Below are positions 34,774 to 38,588 of a stretch of 38,588 nucleotides of DNA, one piece after another. The stretch is from an uncultured Collinsella sp. (GTDB lineage: Bacteria > Actinomycetota > Coriobacteriia > Coriobacteriales > Coriobacteriaceae): assembly GCA_905197665.1 (NCBI GenBank), contig CAJJZP010000020.1, forward strand, positions 1 through 38,588, written 5' to 3'. The notes under the pieces are model-generated. The model had not been told where the DNA came from. It saw only the letters and a program-made list of their open reading frames with translations, and made no database searches. Numbering within the stretch: the first letter of the stretch is position 1; every line of letters begins with the position of its first letter. A program made the translations under genes and the position numbers.

Positions 34774-36090
34774 ATGGGGGAATTCGTGCCGCGGCCCAAA
34801 ACGCTCGGAGGGGACATTCCATGCTTAGACAGTCCTGAGCTCGCACGAAAGCGCCAGAAGGCACTTTCGGCTCGTGCGGAACTGCGCGCGGAACGCCTCC
34901 TCCGAGCGGAGCCGAACCTCGAAACTACGGTCGAAACGCAGGCTGACGGAGCGCCGCTTTTCCACATAAGCGACCTGTCGGCGGGCTACGACAAGAAGGT
35001 CGTAGTCGAAGGCGTCGATCTGGAGGTTCGCGCGGGCGACGTCGTGGCGCTCATCGGGCCGAACGGCTCGGGCAAGTCGACCATCTTGAAAACCATCACA
35101 CGCCATCTGGCACCGCTTGCCGGCGCGGTCGAGCTCGACGGGCGGGAGATTTCCCGATGGAAGACGGCGGAGTTTGCAAGGAACCTTGCCGTTATGCTGA
35201 CAGATCGCCCCCGGACCGAGCTCCTCACCTGCCGCGATATCGTAGAGGCGGGAAGGCATCCCTACACCGGGCGAATGGGCACACTCTCGCCTAACGACCA
35301 TAGTCGGGTCGACGAGGCCATGAAAACCGCACATGTGGAAGAGCTCGCCGAGCGCGATTTCATGCAGATAAGCGACGGGCAACGCCAGCGCGTCATGCTC
35401 GCACGCGCCATCGCGCAGGATCCGCGTGTGCTCGTGCTCGACGAGCCCACGTCGTATCTCGATATCCGCTACCAGATCGACCTGCTGCGAATACTTCGCC
35501 ACCTTGCGAAATCGCGGAATGTGGCTGTCATCATGTCCATCCACGAACTCGAGCTCGCGCAGAAAAGCGCCGACAAGGTGATTTGCGTGAAGGACGGCCG
35601 GGTCTTCCGCGCCGGCGCACCCGAGGACATATTCACGCGCGAGACGATTGGCGAGCTCTACGGCCTTCAACATGGCACCTTCAACGAGCGCTTCGGCAGC
35701 GTGGAAATTGGACGCCCGCACGGCGATGCGCACACGTTCGTCATCGCCGGCGCAGGTACGGGGTCGGCTGTGTTTCGCCAGCTCATCCGGCAGGGCAAGG
35801 CGTTCTACACGGGCGTTCTGCACGAAGGGGACATCGACTGCGAGCTCGCGCGCGACCTGGCGGCGGAATGCGTGGCCGAGCGCGCCTTCGAGCCGATCGG
35901 GGATAGAACCATAGCCCGCGCCAAAGAGCTCCTCGTCCACTGCGCGCGCCTTATCGTGTGTCCCGCCGCCTTCGGCACCATAAACGCCCGCAACGCAGAG
36001 CTCGTCGAGTTCGCACGCTCGCACGGTATCGAGGTCATGCGAGCGTGCGAAGGCGCATCGGAGGATTCCCAATTGGGGTGGAAAGGATAA
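34774..36090 (+). CDS. ABC-importer ATPase with an extra C-terminal domain
   Basis: ATPase partner of the preceding permease (BtuD/FecE type). Walker A GPNGSGKS spans residues 95-102, the signature is ISDGQRQR (199-206) rather than the usual LSGGQ, Walker B is VLVLDEPTSYLD and the switch His lies in SIHELEL. The first 60 residues are a charged extension before the fold starts. After about residue 310 there is an extra domain of about 125 aa with FVIAGAGTGSAVFRQLI, suggesting a Rossmann-like fold. It is 438 aa versus about 260 for BtuD. The added domain may sense a nucleotide or ligand; no function is assigned. Confidence 0.9.
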   Translation: MGEFVPRPKTLGGDIPCLDSPELARKRQKALSARAELRAERLLRAEPNLETTVETQADGAPLFHISDLSAGYDKKVVVEGVDLEVRAGDVVALIGPNGSGKSTILKTITRHLAPLAGAVELDGREISRWKTAEFARNLAVMLTDRPRTELLTCRDIVEAGRHPYTGRMGTLSPNDHSRVDEAMKTAHVEELAERDFMQISDGQRQRVMLARAIAQDPRVLVLDEPTSYLDIRYQIDLLRILRHLAKSRNVAVIMSIHELELAQKSADKVICVKDGRVFRAGAPEDIFTRETIGELYGLQHGTFNERFGSVEIGRPHGDAHTFVIAGAGTGSAVFRQLIRQGKAFYTGVLHEGDIDCELARDLAAECVAERAFEPIGDRTIARAKELLVHCARLIVCPAAFGTINARNAELVEFARSHGIEVMRACEGASEDSQLGWKG

Positions 36091-36107
36091 ACTGGACTTT
36101 CTTTTAA

Positions 36108-36347
36108 GGATCCTCAGGCTACAGCTCCAACGCCGGCGAGGTCTACAAGGCGCCGGAGAACCTCGTGAACAGGAATTTCCACGCCGACGAGCCCAACCGG
36201 CTGTGGCTCACCGACATCACCGAGTTCAGGCTCCCGGGCGGCGAGAAGGTCTACCTGAGCCCGGTCATCGACTGCTTCGACGGGATGCTCGTCGCCTGGT
36301 CGATCGGGCTGCACCCCGACAAGCGCCTCGCGAACTCGAGCCTGCGC
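36108..36347 (+). pseudogene. IS3-family (IS150-like) transposase fragment, integrase core
   Basis: Open frame translating to a GYSSNAGEVYKAPENLVNR-type stretch, then ADEPNRLWLTDITEF and YLSPVIDCFDGMLVAWSIG. The WLTDITEF and DCFDG segments match the first catalytic Asp and second Asp regions of the rve integrase core in IS150/IS3 OrfB. It lacks the start (a stop lies just before 36108) and loses the third catalytic residue: the homology ends at about 36345, next to the last codons of the TetR gene. It is a truncated remnant marking the right edge of the corrinoid block. Confidence 0.85.
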
Positions 36348-36959
36348 CTAATCCAAGCGAGATTCCAGACTCGACAGGCCATTGAGAGTCAGGTCGTTGG
36401 CGACCTCCGAGACGCGCTCGATAGGAACCGAACCATCAGACAGGGCCCACGTGCGATAGATACCGATAATACCGGACAGTAGAAACGCCAGATAGTAGTC
36501 GAACATCTCGTCCTTGAGACCTTGGGGCAGCAGATCGCGCTCGGCAATCTCGTGTTCGAGCGGCGCACGAAGACGAGCCATAAAATCATCGAGCGGAATG
36601 TTCTCGATCAGCTGACGATTGAGCACCAGGTTGTTGCACAGTGCCTCGTTAACGGTTTTAAAGAAGGTCGCCGCCGCGCCCAGGGCGCGCTCGTTTGTGT
36701 CGCCGTCCATGGAGGCAAGCGTTTTCTCGACCGAGTCGACAATCATCTCCACCACATCGATGGCAATGGCATCGAGCAGGCCGTCAACCGTACCAAAGTG
36801 AACGTAAAAGGTCTTGCGGTCGACATTGGCCTCGCGCGCGATGGCACTCACCGTAATGTCTGCCAGCGGCTTTTCCATGAGCAGGCGCTCGAAAGCGGAA
36901 AGGATGGCATTGCGGCTGCGAACGATGCGGCGATCAATACGCGGTTTACTGGTGGCCAT
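36348..36959 (-). CDS. TetR-family transcriptional regulator
   Basis: DNA-binding repressor, 203 aa. The N-terminal helix-turn-helix (ITVSAIAREANVDRKTFYVHF, about 35-55) is typical of TetR; the C-terminal part is helical, with a TetR_C-like ligand-binding region of unknown ligand. The ATG at 36959 follows AAGGGA; an upstream ATG nine codons earlier is less likely. Its stop codon lies where the IS3 fragment ends, so the last residues may derive from the insertion junction. Without the island it would lie next to the MacAB-type exporter, which is a plausible target. A palindromic operator candidate lies 44 bases upstream. Confidence 0.9.
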   Translation of the reverse strand: MATSKPRIDRRIVRSRNAILSAFERLLMEKPLADITVSAIAREANVDRKTFYVHFGTVDGLLDAIAIDVVEMIVDSVEKTLASMDGDTNERALGAAATFFKTVNEALCNNLVLNRQLIENIPLDDFMARLRAPLEHEIAERDLLPQGLKDEMFDYYLAFLLSGIIGIYRTWALSDGSVPIERVSEVANDLTLNGLSSLESRLD

Positions 36960-37002
36960 GGGCGTGTCCCTTCGATATGCGGGCAATCATCAACAGATGA
37001 GA

Positions 37003-37026
37003 GATAATCTACGTAAGAGGATTATC
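37003..37026. promoter_or_regulatory. Candidate TetR operator
   Basis: GATAATC (37003-37009) is inverted as GATTATC (37020-37026) with a ten-base spacer, upstream of the regulator gene. TetR-family proteins often bind their own promoter at such inverted repeats. The gap 36960-37075 holds nothing else I can name. Confidence 0.5.
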
Positions 37027-37075
37027 CCCCATACAGCACAAATATGCCCCGCATCATGAAGAACGCACGACTGCC

Positions 37076-38383
37076 CTACTGCGACTTAGGGTGCTTCTTC
37101 TTATTGAGCGCCGACGGAGATACGCGGATACCGTCGCCCGTCTGGCGCACATAGGCTTTATGAGCCGGCTTAGCGGTCCCAGAAGCCTTCTGAGCGTGCT
37201 TCTTGGGGTCAACGGTAACAGCATTCATGGGGTGCGGCTTAGTGGGCGCAGAGGGCGTCTGAGGCGTGCGGCCGAGCTTGCGCATCACACGATCCCAGCG
37301 CGCATGGATGCTCTCGTTGTGGGCACTCTTAAGGCCCAGCAGGGGCGCAGCCAAAATGGTCGGCGCGATAAACGTAATGAGGCGCCACAGCAGATAGCCG
37401 GCGGTCGAAGCCGACCCAAAGAAATGACCCAAGAACAAAGCAAAGCCGCCCTCAGCGCCACCAGTTCCACCGGGCAAGGGAACCGCAGAGCTCAGCAGCT
37501 GGACAAAGGCGCTCGCGGCCATGACCGAGAAAAAGTCGACCTCGTGGTGGCCAAAGGCGAGCATCAGAAAATACGGCACCAGATAGAAAAACGCGAGCTG
37601 CAGCATGGTGATAAACACGGTGAGCAGCATGGAAGAAAAATGTCCGGCCGAAAGCTTGAACTTCTCGGAGAAGGAGTAGATCTCGCCATCGACAAACGAG
37701 CGCCATCCATCGATCTTAGTGGCCGAGACACCTATGCGCTCGAGCCAATTGATGATGCAATGGGCGACGCGCGTGACGGTCTTAGGCATGAGCGCGACGG
37801 CGAAGATGCCGAGCAGGATGCAGCAGTGACCGCCAAAACTAAAGACGCACAGCAGCGTCATGTCGCCATAGCGCTCGGCAAAAAACGGCATGCGAGCAAG
37901 CAATAGGATAGCGCCCCAGGCAACGAGGCCAAACTGATACACAATAAATCGGGTGAACTGCGTGGCACCCGCTTCGCCCACGTTTTGGCCCGCTTTGGTC
38001 AGGCGGTAGATCTGGGCAGGCGTAGAGCCCATCATCATGGGCGTCAGGTTGCCAAAGAAGATGCCACTCGCCTCGACCGAGATCAGGTCGCGAATGCCGA
38101 CGGGTGAATTGGGGTCGAGCCAGACGGCGATCGCATAGGCCACAATGCCAAAGAACAGATACATAAACATGCAAAGACACGCGACAACGAGCCAGGGCGC
38201 CTGGACGCTCGACATAGCAGCCCAGAACTGCCCCATCTGCCCGGTTACCACCAGATAGACGATATAACCCACCAGCACAACGCCGATAAAGATTGCGCCG
38301 CGGCGTGCGCTCTTATTGTCATCGCCGCCCGAGGCCTCAACCTCGACCTGGGGCTTGGACGTATGCTGAGAGGACTCCGTCAT
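37076..38383 (-). CDS. UPF0104 / lysylphosphatidylglycerol-synthase-like membrane protein
   Basis: Multi-pass membrane protein, 435 aa. A charged N-terminal tail (about 30 residues) is followed by 7-8 hydrophobic helices including GVVLVGYIVYLVV. The family hallmark PLPGGTGGAEGGF lies in the later half, and NLTPMMMGSTPAQIYRL in the first half. The family (PF03706) includes MprF-type flippase domains, but there is no C-terminal synthase domain here, so a lipid or polysaccharide-linked transport role is only inferred. A basic Lys/Pro-rich C-terminal tail of about 70 residues ends the protein. AAGGAG precedes the ATG at 38383; the 22-codon longer frame lacks a ribosome site. Confidence 0.85.
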   Translation of the reverse strand: MTESSQHTSKPQVEVEASGGDDNKSARRGAIFIGVVLVGYIVYLVVTGQMGQFWAAMSSVQAPWLVVACLCMFMYLFFGIVAYAIAVWLDPNSPVGIRDLISVEASGIFFGNLTPMMMGSTPAQIYRLTKAGQNVGEAGATQFTRFIVYQFGLVAWGAILLLARMPFFAERYGDMTLLCVFSFGGHCCILLGIFAVALMPKTVTRVAHCIINWLERIGVSATKIDGWRSFVDGEIYSFSEKFKLSAGHFSSMLLTVFITMLQLAFFYLVPYFLMLAFGHHEVDFFSVMAASAFVQLLSSAVPLPGGTGGAEGGFALFLGHFFGSASTAGYLLWRLITFIAPTILAAPLLGLKSAHNESIHARWDRVMRKLGRTPQTPSAPTKPHPMNAVTVDPKKHAQKASGTAKPAHKAYVRQTGDGIRVSPSALNKKKHPKSQ

Positions 38384-38491
38384 GAGACTCCTTCTAACAG
38401 TCAAAATATCTTGGTTATTGTACCCGTAAGGGCCATAAGCAGAACGCAAAGCTCTTGTTCAAACGGGAATGACAGACAGTTGTTTGATAAT

Positions 38492-38522
38492 AAAAAACCC
38501 GGCCTTCCGTGGAAAGACCGGG
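38492..38522 (-). terminator. Terminator downstream of tRNA-Glu
   Basis: On the minus strand CCCGGTCTTTCC pairs with GGAAGGCCGGG around ACG, followed by TTTTTTATT. It lies about 12 bases after the tRNA 3' end and should terminate that transcript. The UPF0104 gene starts about 110 bases further on. Confidence 0.9.
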
Positions 38523-38533
38523 TATCAGATGCG

Positions 38534-38588
38534 TGGTAGCCCGTACCAGATTCGAACTGGTGATCTCCGCCTTGAGAGGGCGGCGTCC
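38534..38588 (-). tRNA. tRNA-Glu (anticodon CTC), partial at window edge
   Basis: Minus-strand sequence shows the anticodon stem CCGCC/GGCGG with loop CTCTCAA (anticodon CTC, reading GAG), the T-arm ACCAG-TTCGAAT-CTGGT, the acceptor 3' strand ACGGGCT, discriminator A and an encoded CCA. The acceptor 5' strand and D-arm lie beyond the right edge. The core GGACGCCGCCCTCTCA is typical of actinobacterial tRNA-Glu. Confidence 0.9.

Larger units (their letters stand above)
13541..36347. mobile_element. Putative acquired cobalamin-biosynthesis island (limits inferred)
   Basis: From 13541 to about 36347 the sequence forms one functional block: a complete corrin assembly line plus a riboswitch-controlled chelatase/transporter unit, flanked by an IS21-family fragment on the left and an IS3-family fragment on the right. 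Base use changes at both limits: the block is full of GCGCGC runs and looks more GC-rich than the flanks. No integrase, attachment repeats or replication genes are visible. The limits are drawn at the outer ends of the two transposase remnants. Acquisition from another high-GC coriobacterium is my inference. Confidence 0.6.

Noticed and set aside
36108..36347. Functional IS3-family insertion sequence
   Set aside because: Only a central piece of the integrase core remains; no orfA, no terminal repeats and no third catalytic residue.

Overview
The window looks like a chromosome segment of a human-gut Coriobacteriia species, most likely Collinsella or a close relative. I base this on the high-GC actinobacterial housekeeping genes (def, priA, gltX, metK, a single-chain iron-sulfur L-serine ammonia-lyase), the gene styles and the short hairpin repeats. 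This is recognition from the sequence; no database was searched.

Layout. Left flank (1-13.45 kb): def-priA and gltX on the minus strand; metK, sdaA with an unusual 121-base palindromic leader, an L,D-transpeptidase, and a MacAB-type three-gene export operon on the plus strand. Centre (about 13.5-36.35 kb): a nearly complete anaerobic (early-cobalt) cobalamin pathway. Seventeen tightly overlapping minus-strand genes run cbiF-cbiD-cbiL-cbiG-cbiH-cbiET-cbiA-cobT-cobU-cobS-(cobU-like/cobC fusion)-cbiB-cobD-cbiP-cobO-cbiC-cbiJ. A divergent plus-strand unit sits opposite them: consensus promoter, cobalamin riboswitch, an exported Tat/lipoprotein CbiK cobaltochelatase, a small lipoprotein, and a BtuFCD-type ABC transporter. 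Right flank (36.35 kb to end): a TetR regulator, a UPF0104-type membrane protein and a partial tRNA-Glu.

The corrinoid block looks acquired. Its base use differs from both flanks (very rich in GCGCGC runs). Its left edge carries a decayed IS21-family IstA fragment with an in-frame stop, and its right edge carries a truncated IS3-family (IS150-like) integrase-core fragment that runs directly into the tail of the TetR gene.

Together, the island genes should convert sirohydrochlorin to adenosylcobalamin: cobalt insertion (CbiK), ring methylation and contraction (CbiL, H, F, G, D, J, ET, C), amidation (CbiA, CbiP), adenosylation (CobO), aminopropanol arm (CobD, CbiB) and nucleotide-loop assembly (CobU, CobS, CobT, CobC). 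Genes from 5-aminolevulinate to uroporphyrinogen III, the uroporphyrinogen III methyltransferase and a cobalt importer are absent from the window. The most novel-looking aspects are the surface-anchored chelatase grouped with two copies of a NEAT-like domain and a riboswitch-controlled transporter, the CobU-like/CobC fusion, and the sdaA leader.
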